Shown in pieces: positions 48,845 to 58,111 of a stretch of DNA of 64,000 nucleotides (the stretch's first letter is position 1; every line of letters begins with the position of its first letter). The position numbers and the translations under genes are program-made. This DNA is from Paracoccus sp. M683. GTDB taxonomy: Bacteria; Pseudomonadota; Alphaproteobacteria; Rhodobacterales; Rhodobacteraceae. The DNA lies in NCBI RefSeq assembly GCF_007096355.1, contig NZ_VKDF01000004.1, positions 62,357-126,356 on the forward strand. The letters are read 5' to 3'. A model generated the notes under the pieces. The model ran no database searches, was not told where the DNA came from, and was given only the letters and a program-made list of their open reading frames with translations.

Positions 48845-49594
48845 TCAGATCGTCCGGCCGCCATCGACCTCCAGCACGACGCCGGTGATGAAATCGGCCT
48901 CGTCCGACGCCAGATACAGCGCCGCATTGGCAATGTCGCGGGGCTGGGACAGGCGACCCATCGGGATGGTCGAGACGAATTTCGCCCGGTTTTCAGGCGT
49001 GTCCGGCACGCCCATGAACTGTTCCAGCAGGCCGGTGACACCCATGACCGGCGCGATGCAGTTCACGCGGATATTGTCAGGCGCCAGCTCGACCGCCAGG
49101 GACCGGGTCATCAGGTTCACTGCCCCCTTGGACGAATTATACCAGGTCAGCCCCGGGCGCGGCCGGATCCCGGCGGTCGAGCCGATATTGATCATCACCC
49201 CCGCGCCCTGTTCACGCCAGACCGGCACGCAGGTCTTGGTCATGTGAAAGATCGACAAGACGTTGATGTCATAGATCTTGCGAAAGGTCTCTTCGTCCGT
49301 TTCCATCAGCGGACGGTTGGGATTGGTCCAGCCGGCATTGTTGACGACGATATCCAGCCGGCCGAAGGCATCGCGCGTGGCCTGCACGGCGGCTGCGACC
49401 TGATCGCCTTTTGACACGTCGCAACCCACCGCAATCGCGCCGCCCCCCAGTTCGGCGGCGACCGCCTGCGCGCCTGCCTCGTTCAGGTCAACCACGGCCA
49501 CACGCGCGCCCTCGCGCGCATAGGTTTCCGCGATGCCCTTGCCAAAGCCCGATGCCGCACCCGTCACCAGCGCGGTTTTTCCCTGTAGTCTCAT
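48845..49594 (-). CDS. Short-chain dehydrogenase/reductase
   Basis: 249 aa classical SDR. Cofactor motif TGAASGFGKGIA (TGxxxGxG), with Asp in VAVVDLNE pointing to NAD(H). Then NNAGWTNP, catalytic Ser in NIGSTAGI, and YNSSKGAVN, the Tyr-x-x-x-Lys pair. C-terminal end FITGVVLEVDGGRTI. Substrate unknown; the aldehyde dehydrogenase gene ends 13 bp upstream on the same strand, so the two may act in a row, alcohol to aldehyde to acid. Confidence 0.92.
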   Translation of the reverse strand: MRLQGKTALVTGAASGFGKGIAETYAREGARVAVVDLNEAGAQAVAAELGGGAIAVGCDVSKGDQVAAAVQATRDAFGRLDIVVNNAGWTNPNRPLMETDEETFRKIYDINVLSIFHMTKTCVPVWREQGAGVMINIGSTAGIRPRPGLTWYNSSKGAVNLMTRSLAVELAPDNIRVNCIAPVMGVTGLLEQFMGVPDTPENRAKFVSTIPMGRLSQPRDIANAALYLASDEADFITGVVLEVDGGRTI

Positions 49595-49607
49595 CAATAT
49601 GCCTCCC

Positions 49608-51068
49608 TTAGCCGTGATTGTTCACGACAGTCTTGATCTGCGAAAATTCATACAGCGCGGCAAAGCCCTTTTCGCGGCCATGGCCGGATTTGCGCACCCC
49701 GCCAAAGGGCAGTTCCACCCCGCCGCCCGCGCCATAGCCGTTGATAAAGACCTGCCCGCAGCGCATTGCCTTGGCCACCCGCGCCTGTCGTCCGCCATCG
49801 CGGGTCCAGACGGCGGCGACCAGCCCGTATTCGGTGCCGTTGGCGATGCGGATCGCCTGCGCCTCGTCATCGAAGGGGATGACCGCCAGAACCGGGCCGA
49901 ACACCTCTTCCTGGGCCAGTTTCGAGGCCGGATCGACCGGGCCAAAGACCACCGGCGCGACATAGAAGCCGCCCCCCGGCGTGTCGGCCGCGATCTGGCC
50001 CCTGCCAATGACCGGAGCGTCGGCCTCGGCGATATAGGTTTCGACCCGCTTCTTCTGCCGGGCCGAGATCAGCGGCCCAAGCACCGCATCCTCGTCCGAG
50101 GCCGAGGCCGTAACTGCCGCGAACCGTTCCGCCAGCCGTGCGGCCACCGCATCGAAGATGCCGCGCTGCACCAGCACCCGGCTGCCGGCGGAACAGGTCT
50201 GCCCGCCATTCTGGACGATGGCATTGACCAGATAGGGCATGGCCGCATCCAGATCGGCATCGTCAAAGACGATCTGCGGGGACTTGCCGCCCAGCTCCAG
50301 CGTGCAGGGGATGAAGTTCCGCGCCGCCGCCACCTGGATCATGACGCCGACCTCGGGCGAGCCGGTGAAGGTGATGAAGTCGATGCCGCGATGTTCCGAC
50401 AGCGCCTTGCCCGCCACATCGCCGCGCCCCGTCACGATGTTCAGCGCGCCAGCCGGAAAACCCGCCTCGACCGCCAGCTCTGCCAGCCGCAGCACCGACA
50501 GGCAGGCATCTTCGGCCGGTTTCAGCACCATCGTGTTGCCCATGGCCAGCGCGGCGGCCACTGTCCGGCCATAGATCTGCGCCGGGTAGTTCCAGGGAAT
50601 GATCGCGCCAACCACGCCGTAAGGTTCGCGGTGCACCGTCACGTCATAGCCGTTGAGAAAGGGCAGCACCTCGCCATGCACCTTGTCCGCCGCGCCGCCG
50701 TAATATTCGAAATAGCGCGCCGTCGCGATCATGTCGGCGCGGGCCTGCCTGATGGGCTTGCCGTTGTCGCGGCTTTCCAGCTGGGCCAGCGCCTCGGCAT
50801 GGGCCTCGATCAGGCGGCCATATCGCATCAGCAGCCGGCCGCGCTCGGCCGCGGTCAGGCGCGACCAGTCGCCGGTCTCGAAGGCTTGGCGCGCGGCGGT
50901 GATGGCGGCATCCACATCGCTGGCATCGCTTTCGGCGATACTGGCAAAAACCTCTCCGTCGATGGGCGAGATGACGGGCATCGACCGGCCAGCCCGCGCC
51001 GGAACCCAGTGGTTGCCGATCAGGTTCAGCGGCTGCGGCAGGGTCAGGTGGGCGGGCTGCATGTTCAT
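49608..51068 (-). CDS. Aldehyde dehydrogenase (NAD-dependent, betaine-aldehyde type)
   Basis: 486 aa. VVGAIIPWNYPAQIYGRTVAAALAMGNTMVLKPAE, FTGSPEVGVMIQVAAARNFIPCTLELGGKSPQIVF with the catalytic Glu, NGGQTCSAGSRVLV with the catalytic Cys, and EEVFGPVLAVIPF. Close to the betaine/gamma-aminobutyraldehyde dehydrogenase group. ATG 51068 follows GAGGAGACC; the longer frame upstream has no ALDH homology. Forms a pair with the SDR gene. Confidence 0.93.
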   Translation of the reverse strand: MNMQPAHLTLPQPLNLIGNHWVPARAGRSMPVISPIDGEVFASIAESDASDVDAAITAARQAFETGDWSRLTAAERGRLLMRYGRLIEAHAEALAQLESRDNGKPIRQARADMIATARYFEYYGGAADKVHGEVLPFLNGYDVTVHREPYGVVGAIIPWNYPAQIYGRTVAAALAMGNTMVLKPAEDACLSVLRLAELAVEAGFPAGALNIVTGRGDVAGKALSEHRGIDFITFTGSPEVGVMIQVAAARNFIPCTLELGGKSPQIVFDDADLDAAMPYLVNAIVQNGGQTCSAGSRVLVQRGIFDAVAARLAERFAAVTASASDEDAVLGPLISARQKKRVETYIAEADAPVIGRGQIAADTPGGGFYVAPVVFGPVDPASKLAQEEVFGPVLAVIPFDDEAQAIRIANGTEYGLVAAVWTRDGGRQARVAKAMRCGQVFINGYGAGGGVELPFGGVRKSGHGREKGFAALYEFSQIKTVVNNHG

Positions 51069-51244
51069 CGTGGTCTCCTCTTCCTCGACGGCGGTGGTGA
51101 CATGGTTCGACGTTCCGCAGGGAATTGCAATCGCCCGCGATCGTGTTTCGCCTAGTCCCAAGGGTGTAGGAACCGGGGCTGGGTGTTGGCGGAGGCAGTG
51201 GTCTGGCTCTTATGCTGGTCAAAAGGCAGGGCAGGGGGAGCACC

Positions 51245-52204
51245 ATGAATGACATGCGCGGGGAACGAGAGGCGATCGCGGGCTTGCGTGATCAGATCGG
51301 CGCAGGGCTGGTGGGCCATGCCCGCCTGGTCGAGCGGCTGCTGATCGCGCTGCTGGCCGGCGGGCATGTGCTGATCGAGGGCCCGCCGGGCGTGGCCAAG
51401 ACCCGCGCGGTTACCCTGCTGGCCGCGCATCTGCCCGGCGATCATGCGCGTATCCAGTGCACGCCGGACCTGCTGCCCTCGGACCTGACCGGCACCCAGG
51501 TGTTTCGCCCTGAAACCGGCAGCTTCGACTTTATTCCCGGCCCGGTCTTTCATTCGCTGGTGCTGGTCGACGAAATCAACCGCGCCCCCCCAAAGGTGCA
51601 ATCCGCGCTGCTGGAGGCCATGGCCGAACGGCAGGTGACGACCGGCGGCGTAACCCGTGCGCTGCCCGATCCATTCATGGTCGTGGCGACGCAGAACCCG
51701 ATCGAACACGAGGGCACCTTTCCGCTGCCCGAGGCTCAGCTTGACCGCTTTCTTTTGCATCTGTCGTTGTCTCTTCCCGACGCTGCGACCGAACGCGAGA
51801 TCCTGGATCTGGTCGAGGCCGAGGCGCTGGCCCCCGCGCCACCGACCGTCGCGCCCCTGACCGGCGCGCAGATCAGGGCGGCGCGGGCGGGGGTGGCACG
51901 GGTTCATCTGGCACCGGTGCTGAAGGACTATATCATCCGGCTGGTTACCGCGACGCGGCCCGGCGGGGCGGTTGCGGGCGAGGTCGAACATGCGGTTTCG
52001 CCGCGTGGAACGCTGGCCTTGGCGGCGGCGGTCAGGGCGCGGGCCTGGCTGAACGGTCGTGATCACGGATTGCCCGAGGATGCCGAGGACCTGGCCGCCG
52101 ATGCGCTGTCGCACCGCCTCGTGCCATCCTGGGCGGCGGCCAGCGAGGGGCGCGGAGGGCGCGACCTGATTGCTGCGGCGCAGGCCGAGGTCAAGCCATG
52201 GTAG
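51245..52204 (+). CDS. MoxR-family AAA+ ATPase
   Basis: 319 aa. Walker A IEGPPGVAKT (about residues 44-53), Walker B VLVDEINRAPPKVQSALLEAMAERQV, and sensor region VVATQNPIEHEGTFPLPEAQLDRF, all diagnostic of MoxR (RavA-related). MoxR proteins act with VWA proteins as chaperone or activation complexes. ATG 51245 follows GGGGGAG. First gene of the seven-gene MoxR-DUF58-Bat operon; it overlaps the DUF58 gene by 7 bp. Confidence 0.95.
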   Translation: MNDMRGEREAIAGLRDQIGAGLVGHARLVERLLIALLAGGHVLIEGPPGVAKTRAVTLLAAHLPGDHARIQCTPDLLPSDLTGTQVFRPETGSFDFIPGPVFHSLVLVDEINRAPPKVQSALLEAMAERQVTTGGVTRALPDPFMVVATQNPIEHEGTFPLPEAQLDRFLLHLSLSLPDAATEREILDLVEAEALAPAPPTVAPLTGAQIRAARAGVARVHLAPVLKDYIIRLVTATRPGGAVAGEVEHAVSPRGTLALAAAVRARAWLNGRDHGLPEDAEDLAADALSHRLVPSWAAASEGRGGRDLIAAAQAEVKPW

Positions 52205-53040
52205 TCAGCATCGCGGGCGCGCTGAACCAGCCGGGGCTGCGTTTGACCGCGGGCGAATTGCTGGCGCTGCGCCCATTGGCCCCGGCTGCGGGGCGGCACC
52301 GCCCGGCAACGCGGCGGCCCGGCGCGCTGCCCGCGCGTTTTCCCGGCGCGGGCATGGACCTGCGGGAATTGCGGGCCTGGGTCGAGGGCGACGATCCCCG
52401 CCGCATCGACCCTTCGGCCACTGCGCGCACCGGCATTCCCCATATCCGCAGCTTCCACGAGGATCGCGACGACACCACGCTGCTGATCGCCGATTTCCGC
52501 GGTCCGATGCTGTGGGGCACGGGCGATACGCTGCGATCCGTCCGGGCAGCCCGGCATCTGGCGGCGATCGGCTGGCAGGCCACGATGCGCGGCGGCAATG
52601 TCGCGGCGCTGGTGTTGACCGAGGCCGGTCTGGCATCCCTGTCGGCGGGGCAGGGCGACCGGCAGATGGCGGCCGTGGCGCAGATGCTGGCGGGCGAGCA
52701 TGATCTGGCGCTGACCCGGCACCGATCCGAGGGCGGTGGTCTGGCCGCGCTTGCAGGGCGCGCGGCGCGGCTGGTGCCGCCGGGTAGCCGCATCCATCTG
52801 GCGACCGCGCCGCAGGGGATCGCGCCTGACGACCTGTCGGCGCTGGCTCGTCTGGCGCGCAGGCGGCGGCTGATCGTCTCGCTGATCCTCGATCCGGCCG
52901 AGGTGGCGCCCGTGCCGCGTGCGCTGGCCGTGACTGATGGCGCGGCCTTTCTGATGGGACGGCTGCAAGCGCTGGACCTTGGCGCAGAACTCGCCCGGCT
53001 GACCGCCATCGGCGCACAGGTCGAACAGGTGCCGTCATGA
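52198..53040 (+). CDS. DUF58-domain protein
   Basis: 280 aa. Central DUF58 motif DLRELRAWVEGDDPRRIDPSATARTGIPHIRSFHEDRD, followed by TLLIADFRGPMLWGT. Ends with a helical part. In the MoxR-Bat context DUF58 proteins often act as MoxR partners. No membrane span is obvious. Overlaps moxR and the next gene by a few bases. Confidence 0.9.
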   Translation: MVVSIAGALNQPGLRLTAGELLALRPLAPAAGRHRPATRRPGALPARFPGAGMDLRELRAWVEGDDPRRIDPSATARTGIPHIRSFHEDRDDTTLLIADFRGPMLWGTGDTLRSVRAARHLAAIGWQATMRGGNVAALVLTEAGLASLSAGQGDRQMAAVAQMLAGEHDLALTRHRSEGGGLAALAGRAARLVPPGSRIHLATAPQGIAPDDLSALARLARRRRLIVSLILDPAEVAPVPRALAVTDGAAFLMGRLQALDLGAELARLTAIGAQVEQVPS

Positions 53041-53369
53041 GCCATGATCAGCTGCTGGCCGCCCTTGCGCCCATTCGCCTGCCCTCCGCAATGCGCGACC
53101 TGGGCTGGCCCGAGATGCTGGCGCTGCTGGGTCTGGGACTGCTGCTGGCGGCGCTGATCGGGCTGATTCTGACGCCGCTGCTTCGTCGCCGCATCCGGGT
53201 CGGCCAGCGCATCCGCGCCACGCGCGGGCTTGCCCCGGCGGACCGGCTGCTGGCCATCGCCCGCATCACCGGCCGCCTGCCGCCTGCGCTGCGCGAGATG
53301 GCTTATCGGCCCGCGCCCGACCTGACCGACAGGCAGATCGAACGCGCTGCCCGCAGGCCCCGCAGATGA
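53037..53369 (+). CDS. DUF4381-like small membrane protein
   Basis: 110 aa, one span (about 28-45: LALLGLGLLLAALIGLIL) between short loops, then an Arg-rich cytoplasmic part. The IRLPSAMRDLGWPEMLALLGLG start fits DUF4381, which commonly lies between DUF58 and BatA genes. Overlaps both neighbours by ATGA. Confidence 0.75.
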   Translation: MSHDQLLAALAPIRLPSAMRDLGWPEMLALLGLGLLLAALIGLILTPLLRRRIRVGQRIRATRGLAPADRLLAIARITGRLPPALREMAYRPAPDLTDRQIERAARRPRR

Positions 53370-54310
53370 ACCTTGCTGCGCCCCTTGTGCTGCTGCTTTT
53401 GCCGTTGCCCCTGATCCTGTGGCGCTGGTGGCCGGTGCCGGAACGACCCCGCCCCGCGCTGCGCGTCCCCGCGCCGATCTTTGCCCGAACCCAGGCGGGC
53501 CGCGGCCGTCAGGGTGACGTTGCCGGGCTGGCGCTGGCCGCCATCGCCTGGGTGGCGCTGGTCATGGCGCTGGCGGGGCCTCGGGTCAGTCAGGTCTCGG
53601 ACATGTTGCCGGCCTCGGGGCGGGAAATCGTGCTGGCGCTGGATTTGTCGGGCAGCATGGTGAAAGAGGATTTTCGCCTGGATGGCCAGCCGATCTCGCG
53701 GTTGGATGCGGTCAAACGGACGGCGACGGCCTTTGTCCAGGCCAGGCGCGGTGACCGGATCGGGTTGGTGATCTTTGGCGACCGCGCCTATTTCGCGGCC
53801 CCGCTGACCTTTGATGTCGATGCCGTTTCCCGCGCCATTGACGAGGCGCAGATCGGCATCTCGGGTCGCTCGACGGCGATTTCGGACGGGCTGGGGCTGG
53901 CGCTGAAGCGGCTGGCCGGCAGCGACGCGCCAAGTCGGGTGGTGGTGCTGTTGTCGGATGGGGTGAATACCTCGGGCGATGTGCCGACGATTTCGGTCGC
54001 CAGGCTGGCGGCAGAAAAAGGCGTGCGCGTTCATACCATCGCGCTTGGCCCGGACGATCTGGAAAGTCAGCCCCGCGCCCGCGATGCCGTCGATGCCCAG
54101 ACCCTGCGCGAGGTCGCCGAGGCCAGCCAAGGGGCCAGTTTTCGTGTCCGCAACATGGCCGATCTGCTGGCGATGGCCCACACGCTGGACCGGCTGGAAC
54201 CCGGTTCCTCGCAGCGCCCACCCCTGCGGTTCTGGCGCGACCTTTGGGTCTGGCCCGCCGGGCTGGCCGCCCTGTGCCTGCTGATCCTTGCCGCGCGGAG
54301 GCCGCGATGA
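53366..54310 (+). CDS. VWA-domain membrane protein, BatA-like
   Basis: 314 aa. N-terminal span (about 5-20), a second near residue 57-72, the VWA domain (about 85-270) with MIDAS motif VLALDLSGSM (DxSxS), SGRSTAISDGLGLALKRLAG and VVLLSDGVNTSG, and a C-terminal span. Bat proteins have been linked to oxygen tolerance and envelope stress. Overlaps the BatB-like gene by ATGA. Confidence 0.92.
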   Translation: MNLAAPLVLLLLPLPLILWRWWPVPERPRPALRVPAPIFARTQAGRGRQGDVAGLALAAIAWVALVMALAGPRVSQVSDMLPASGREIVLALDLSGSMVKEDFRLDGQPISRLDAVKRTATAFVQARRGDRIGLVIFGDRAYFAAPLTFDVDAVSRAIDEAQIGISGRSTAISDGLGLALKRLAGSDAPSRVVVLLSDGVNTSGDVPTISVARLAAEKGVRVHTIALGPDDLESQPRARDAVDAQTLREVAEASQGASFRVRNMADLLAMAHTLDRLEPGSSQRPPLRFWRDLWVWPAGLAALCLLILAARRPR

Positions 54311-55215
54311 TCGGGTCGATGCTGTTGCTGCGGCCCATGTGGCTGGCTTTGGCGCTGCCGCTGGCGGCGCTGGCGCTATGGCAGATGCGGCGCGGGCCGG
54401 ATGCGGGGGGCTGGCAGGATGTGATGCCGCCCGTGATGCTGGCGGGGATGCGCAGCCTTGGCCACCTGACCACGGGCGCGACAGGCTGGCGCCGGTTTCT
54501 GCCGCTGATCGCGCTGGCGGCGCTGATGCTGGGCCTTGCGGGGCCGGCCCTGCCACGCCGCGATGCGCCGGTGCTGGCGCAGGTCGATGCGGTGATGCTG
54601 GCGGTGGACCTGTCGCCTTCGGTGGCCAATGGGCCGGGGCTGGTGCAGGCGCAGGTGGCAACTGCGGGGCTGGTGCAGCAATTGGCCGGGCGTCCCGTCG
54701 GGCTGATCCTTTATGCCGGCGAGTCCTTTGCCGTTTCGGCCCCCACCGCCGACGGCCGCGTGCTGGAAACCCAGATCGCCGCCATGGGTCCGGGGGTCAT
54801 GCCCGGCGATGGCAGCCGACCCGCAGCGGCGCTTGGCCTGGCAGGCGAGATGCTGACCGGGATGAAGCGTGCCGATCTGGTCCTGATCTCCGATGGCGGG
54901 GGGATTGATGCCACCGCGTCGGGTGCGGCCGCGCGGCTGGCCGAGCGTGGCATCCGCGTGTCGACGCTGCTGGTTCAGGCCACGGCGCCCGAGGCCCCGC
55001 CACCTGACATCGCCGGAATGGCCGAACTGGCGCGGCTTGGCGGGGGCGCGGCTGCGACCGCCCGCGACCCCGCCGCCGTCGAGCGCCTGCTGATCCGCCC
55101 CGGCCTGACCGCCCGTGACCCGGCCCTGACCGCCACGCAGTATCGCGACCTCGGCCCCTTCCTGGCAGCACTGGCGCTGTTGCCCTTGCTGTCCCTGCTG
55201 CGGAGGGCACGATGA
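54307..55215 (+). CDS. VWA-domain membrane protein, BatB-like
   Basis: 302 aa. Two spans at the N-terminus, then a VWA domain with MIDAS AVDLSPSV (DxSxS), GRPVGLILYAGESFAVSAPTAD, LISDGGGIDA, and a C-terminal span. Somewhat degenerate compared with BatA. The ATG at 54307 overlaps the batA stop; it overlaps the next gene by ATGA. Confidence 0.9.
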   Translation: MIGSMLLLRPMWLALALPLAALALWQMRRGPDAGGWQDVMPPVMLAGMRSLGHLTTGATGWRRFLPLIALAALMLGLAGPALPRRDAPVLAQVDAVMLAVDLSPSVANGPGLVQAQVATAGLVQQLAGRPVGLILYAGESFAVSAPTADGRVLETQIAAMGPGVMPGDGSRPAAALGLAGEMLTGMKRADLVLISDGGGIDATASGAAARLAERGIRVSTLLVQATAPEAPPPDIAGMAELARLGGGAAATARDPAAVERLLIRPGLTARDPALTATQYRDLGPFLAALALLPLLSLLRRAR

Positions 55216-55835
55216 AGCGCGTCGCATTCGTCGCACTGGCAGGTCTTGCCTGCCTGATCGCCGCTGGTCCCGAGGCGCTTGGCCGGCTGGTCTTGCGCGC
55301 CGGGGCGGGGGGGATGGCGGTGCCGCTGCTTGATGATCCGGCGGCGCGGGGTGTTGCGCTGTTTCGTGCCGGGCACTGGGCCGATGCCGATGCGGCCTTT
55401 GCACGCGCGGGACGGTCCGAGACCTATAATCGCGGGCTGTCGCTGGCGGCGACGGGGGATTACCCTTTGTCGGTCGCCTATTTCGATGCGGTGCTTTTCT
55501 CCAACCCCGCCGATGCCGATGCGCGGCGCAATCGCGATCTGGTCGTGGCCATGTTCCCGCCCCCGCCTGGTGAAAGTTCGGCGCCGGGGCGGCTGCTGGG
55601 GGTGGGTGGCAAGGAAAGTAACGACGCCGCGCCGCAGCCGGGCCTGTCCACGCCGGGCGCCAGCGATCCCGATTGGCAGCGGGCGCTGTCGGCGCGCGGG
55701 ATCACGGCCAGCGATGACTGGCTGGCCACCATCTCGGACGATCCGGGCGAGTTCCTGACCCTGCGCCTTCAGGCCGAATACAAGCGCCGCGAGGCGCTTG
55801 GCCTGATCCGCCCGGATGAGGGGCAGCCATGGTGA
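55212..55835 (+). CDS. TPR-containing BatC-like protein
   Basis: 207 aa. Sec-type N-terminal hydrophobic stretch (MKRVAFVALAGLACLIAAG). Repeats ALFRAGHWADADAAFARAGRSETYNRGLSLAATGDYPLSVAYFDAVLFSNPADADARRNRDLVVAMF form two TPR-like helix pairs. The rest is Pro/Gly-rich and ends in a helix. BatC-type proteins are periplasmic TPR partners. Overlaps BatD by 7 bp. Confidence 0.8.
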   Translation: MKRVAFVALAGLACLIAAGPEALGRLVLRAGAGGMAVPLLDDPAARGVALFRAGHWADADAAFARAGRSETYNRGLSLAATGDYPLSVAYFDAVLFSNPADADARRNRDLVVAMFPPPPGESSAPGRLLGVGGKESNDAAPQPGLSTPGASDPDWQRALSARGITASDDWLATISDDPGEFLTLRLQAEYKRREALGLIRPDEGQPW

Positions 55836-57112
55836 ACTGGTCGCTGCTGAAATATGTGCTGATCCCGCTGGCCGCCGTCCTGGCACTGCTGGTCCTGGCC
55901 AATCGCGCCCCCGCGCAAGAGATGCGGCTGCAAATCCTGCACCCCCACGGCAATCCGGTGGTGGGCGAGATGATCCCGCTGACCATCCGCGCCGAATATG
56001 ATGCCCGCGTGAACCTGTCGGAACTGATCTTTCCCGGCTCGCCCGATTATGACTGGCTGCAACTGACAAAGGATGACTGGTATCGCGAGCGGATCAAGGG
56101 CCGGCAATGGCAGATCTTTCAACGCAGGATCGCCGTCTTTGCGCGCGAGGCCGGGCCGCTGACCATCGGCCCGCTGACCCATGACCTGACCATCACCGGC
56201 GAGGATGGCCGCCAGCGCCGGGTCGAGGTCACTGCCCCCGCCGTCACCATCGACATCAAACCCTTTCCCGGCGGTTTTGCACCGCTTTCGGCGCATCACC
56301 TCAGCCTCACTGACGAACTCTCGGCCGATCCCGGCAAGCTGCGCGAGGGCGAATTGCTGATCCGCCGCGTGACGCTGGTAGCCGAGGGGGCGCTGCCCCA
56401 TCAGCTGCCCCCGCGTCCCGATATCCGCGAGCCCTGGCTGATCAGCTTTACCCAGCCCGAACAGCGCAGTGTGCGGCCCACGCCGGATGGCCCGGTGTCA
56501 ACCGTGGTCTGGGAATGGAGCCTGCAACCCAAGACCGGCGAGGCGGCGGTGCTGAAGGCCTTTGCCTTTCCCTGGCTCGACACCCGCACCCGCCAGATCG
56601 AGGTGGCGCCGATGAAGCCGATCCCCTTCGGCTTTGCCAGCTTTGCGGCGAATATCGCAGCGGATGGTCAGGTGCGGTCGCGAACCCGGCTTGCGGCTGT
56701 CGGGCTGCTGGGGCTGGGGCTTGTTGCGGGGCTGGCGCTGTTGCTGCCGGGGCAGGGCTTGCGCCCGCCCAAGGCGATCCGGCGGGCGGTGATGCGCTGG
56801 CGGCCCAGCCCGCATATTCGCGGGATGCGGGCGGCCGCGGCGCAGGGACGGATGCTGGAATTGCTGGCAGCCGCTTCGGCGCATCTGGCGCTGCGTGGAC
56901 ATGATGCGCGACAGGCGGCGGTACTGGCGCCGTTAAAGGGCGCGATCTATGCGCCCGGACCCGCGACCGAGACATTCGATGCCAAAGCCTTTATCGCGGC
57001 GGTGATCCGTCAGGGCCGCCGCCCGCCCGATCAGATCGAGGGCGACGCGACGCGCTGGTCGATCAACAAGACCCCGCCAAAGCGCACGGCCAAAAGAACC
57101 ACGACCGGCTGA
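55829..57112 (+). CDS. BatD-like membrane protein
   Basis: 427 aa. N-terminal signal/anchor (LLKYVLIPLAAVLALLVLA), an extracytoplasmic beta-rich region (about 30-270; MRLQILHPHGNPVVGEMIPLTIRAEYD), a membrane span (LGLGLVAGLALLLPG, about 290-305) and a cytoplasmic tail. Last gene of the Bat operon. Its 3' end overlaps the convergent panC 3' end by 82 bp. Confidence 0.85.
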   Translation: MVNWSLLKYVLIPLAAVLALLVLANRAPAQEMRLQILHPHGNPVVGEMIPLTIRAEYDARVNLSELIFPGSPDYDWLQLTKDDWYRERIKGRQWQIFQRRIAVFAREAGPLTIGPLTHDLTITGEDGRQRRVEVTAPAVTIDIKPFPGGFAPLSAHHLSLTDELSADPGKLREGELLIRRVTLVAEGALPHQLPPRPDIREPWLISFTQPEQRSVRPTPDGPVSTVVWEWSLQPKTGEAAVLKAFAFPWLDTRTRQIEVAPMKPIPFGFASFAANIAADGQVRSRTRLAAVGLLGLGLVAGLALLLPGQGLRPPKAIRRAVMRWRPSPHIRGMRAAAAQGRMLELLAAASAHLALRGHDARQAAVLAPLKGAIYAPGPATETFDAKAFIAAVIRQGRRPPDQIEGDATRWSINKTPPKRTAKRTTTG

Positions 57113-57897
57113 TCGGGCTTGCCCGCCACGGCCGACAGATCGGCGGCATTGCGAATGTCGATGGACTGGACCACGCCGCGCGGCTCGGTCGCCAGAATCT
57201 CGGCCACGCCCCGGCGGATGGCGGCGATGGTGGCGCCCTCGGCGGCCAGCGCCTCGGCCCGGTCAAGGGCGCGGTTAAGCACCGGCGCGGCGGCGCGATC
57301 CTCGGGCGCCAGGCGCTGATTGCGCGATGACATGGCCAGACCGTCGGCTTCGCGCACGGTGGGCACCGGGATGATCTGCACCCGCGCATTCAGGTCGCGC
57401 ACCATCTGCCGGATCAGCGTCAGCTGCTGGTAATCCTTCTCGCCAAAGGTCGCGGCGTCGCAATCGGTGATGTTGAACAGCTTCGTCACCACCGTCGCCA
57501 CGCCGCGGAAATGGCCGGGCCGCAGCTTGCCCATCAGCACCATCGACAGGCGCGAGACATCGACGACGGTTTGCGCGCCCGGCAGATAGATATCCTGAAC
57601 GCCGGGCAGAAAGACCGCATCCGCCCCGGCTTGGCCCAGCAGCGCCAGATCGGCCTCTTCCGTGCGGGGGTATTTGGCCAGATCCTCGGCCTCGCCAAAT
57701 TGCGTCGGGTTCACGAAGATCGAGGTCACGACCCGACCGCCGCCATTCCGCTGCGCCCAGTCCTGCGCGTGGCTTACCAGCGTCAGATGCCCCTCGTGCA
57801 GCGCGCCCATGGTGGCCACCAGCACGACGCGCTGGCCCTCGGCGTGCCAGCGATCCGACAGGGCCATCATCGAGGCGGTGTCGCGACAGATTTCCAT
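57031..57897 (-). CDS. panC: Pantothenate synthetase
   Basis: 288 aa. Ligates pantoate and beta-alanine using ATP. HIGH-like motif TMGALHEGHLTLV, KLFNITDCDAATFGEKDYQQL and the KMSKS-like stretch SSRNQRLAPEDR. The ATG at 57897 (MEICRDTASM) is chosen over the upstream in-frame start. The last 82 bp of the gene are on the opposite strand of the BatD-like gene end, so C-terminal residues are shared DNA; the protein's C-terminus may be longer than usual as a result. Confidence 0.93.
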   Translation of the reverse strand: MEICRDTASMMALSDRWHAEGQRVVLVATMGALHEGHLTLVSHAQDWAQRNGGGRVVTSIFVNPTQFGEAEDLAKYPRTEEADLALLGQAGADAVFLPGVQDIYLPGAQTVVDVSRLSMVLMGKLRPGHFRGVATVVTKLFNITDCDAATFGEKDYQQLTLIRQMVRDLNARVQIIPVPTVREADGLAMSSRNQRLAPEDRAAAPVLNRALDRAEALAAEGATIAAIRRGVAEILATEPRGVVQSIDIRNAADLSAVAGKPDQPVVVLLAVRFGGVLLIDQRVASPSI

Positions 57898-57970
57898 GAC
57901 CGTTCCCCCCGGCGCGTTCCTCACACGCAATTCCGCGAAAGATAAGGGAAATAGCCGGATTCGCGCAAGC

Positions 57971-57983
57971 GCTGCATTGCAGC
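57971..57983. promoter_or_regulatory. Short palindrome in the panC/flavoprotein divergent region
   Basis: GCTGCA, T, TGCAGC, a perfect 6-bp inverted repeat. It lies 74 bp from the panC start and 128 bp from the flavoprotein start. Could be an operator; chance not excluded. Confidence 0.3.
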
Positions 57984-58111
57984 ATGACGCTGTGTCAGCC
58001 CGGCATCTGGCCGCATGTCGTTTTCGCGATGGGAAGTGTCGGGCCGCGCTATGCTTGGCGGGTACGGTCTGGCACTACGGTCACCGAGGCTGATGAGGAA
58101 GGATTCGCGCG

